Part shown: in pieces, positions 41,170 to 41,343 of the stretch
How the letters are laid out: each line of letters starts with the position of its first letter
Numbering within the stretch: the stretch's first letter is position 1
Assembly (NCBI GenBank): GCA_021158465.1
Contig: JAGGUN010000023.1
Coordinates: 1-41,343, forward strand
Direction of reading: 5' to 3'
Length of the DNA stretch: 41,343 nt
Source of the DNA: a bacterium
GTDB taxonomy: Bacteria > UBP14 > UBA6098 > 4484-93
Program-made: the position numbers and the translations under genes
Notes under the pieces: model-generated
Told to the model about the DNA's origin: nothing
Database searches by the model: none
Seen by the model: the letters and a program-made list of their open reading frames with translations, nothing else

Positions 41170-41343
41170 AAGGTAGGGGCGTCGCATTCGCCGCCCGTGA
41201 ATATCGAGATATCCGATATAACCAGCAGATTAGTCGCTCCCTTTACCACCTTCGGCGGAGTTTCCCCCAACAGGGGACACGAAAGAATGCCAAAATAGCG
41301 GTGAGGGAACAGCGGACTGGGAACTGAATGCAAAATGAATAAA
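41170..41343. other. non-coding tail with short inverted repeats
   Basis: No convincing gene is seen after dapL. GGGCG pairs with CGCCC near 41176-41202, and TCCCC pairs with GGGGA near 41263-41277. Neither has a following T-run, so they are not clear intrinsic terminators; they may belong to an interspersed repeat. Confidence 0.3.

Overview
The window reads as a chromosomal segment of a Gram-negative bacterium, most likely from the FCB superphylum or a related candidate phylum (WOR-3, Zixibacteria or Cloacimonadota-like). The clues are two secreted proteins ending in a type IX-style C-terminal sorting domain, several FG-GAP, cohesin, dockerin and vWA surface proteins, a Kdo transferase (lipopolysaccharide, hence an outer membrane), Lgt with two lipobox proteins, and LL-diaminopimelate aminotransferase. 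Genes related to archaeal families (DUF1464 kinase, hypC-hypD) fit an anaerobic, possibly thermophilic lineage. The lineage is inference; no rRNA or tRNA gene is visible.

Layout. 1-5107 (minus): a leaderless surE, a P-type ATPase homologue that has lost most catalytic motifs, a PCC/DUF296 protein and a truncated PEGA/leucine-rich-repeat protein, preceded by a small coiled-coil ORF. 5408-7087 (minus): glutamate dehydrogenase and a 121-residue partner of unknown function. 7246-9852 (plus): an outer-membrane barrel candidate, a 2-hydroxyacid dehydrogenase (SerA-like) and lgt. 9976-14583 (plus): a tightly overlapping operon of MBL-fold hydrolase, trmO, fetAB-like exporter, radical SAM/SPASM enzyme and DUF1464 predicted acyl kinase, followed by an epimerase (14622-15662). 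15692-19581 (minus): a cohesin lipoprotein and a 1,111-residue vWA/cohesin/dockerin/sorting-domain protein. 19716-27325 (plus): waaA, an inositol monophosphatase-family enzyme and rlmD, then an FG-GAP protein, pyrimidine-nucleoside phosphorylase, TPR lipoprotein and ispD. 27322-31350 (minus): an FG-GAP/sorting-domain protein, pgsC, pgsW and a small basic ORF. 31417-39937 (minus): eight overlapping or abutting genes (secreted protein, ttcA, rseP, rarA, a GND-Y repeat protein, a HEAT protein, hypC, hypD). 40030-41169 (plus): dapL.

Gene packing is extreme: most junctions inside operons are ATGA, GTGA, TGATG or TAATG overlaps. Transcription starts are readable: twelve intergenic sites fit a sigma70-like pattern TTGAcw-N16-TAxxxT, nearly always with exactly 16 bases between hexamers. 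In six of them the -10 box ends only 6-9 bases before an ATG without a Shine-Dalgarno sequence, implying leaderless mRNAs; the others have leaders with a clear GGAGG-type site.

The most unusual items are the degenerate P-type ATPase, the fixed-spacer leaderless promoter class, a 12-copy D-x-x-G-N-D-x-Y repeat protein in an operon with hydrogenase maturation genes, the cohesin lipoprotein paired with a dockerin-bearing vWA protein, pgsC-pgsW without an adjacent ligase, and the radical SAM-DUF1464 pair.
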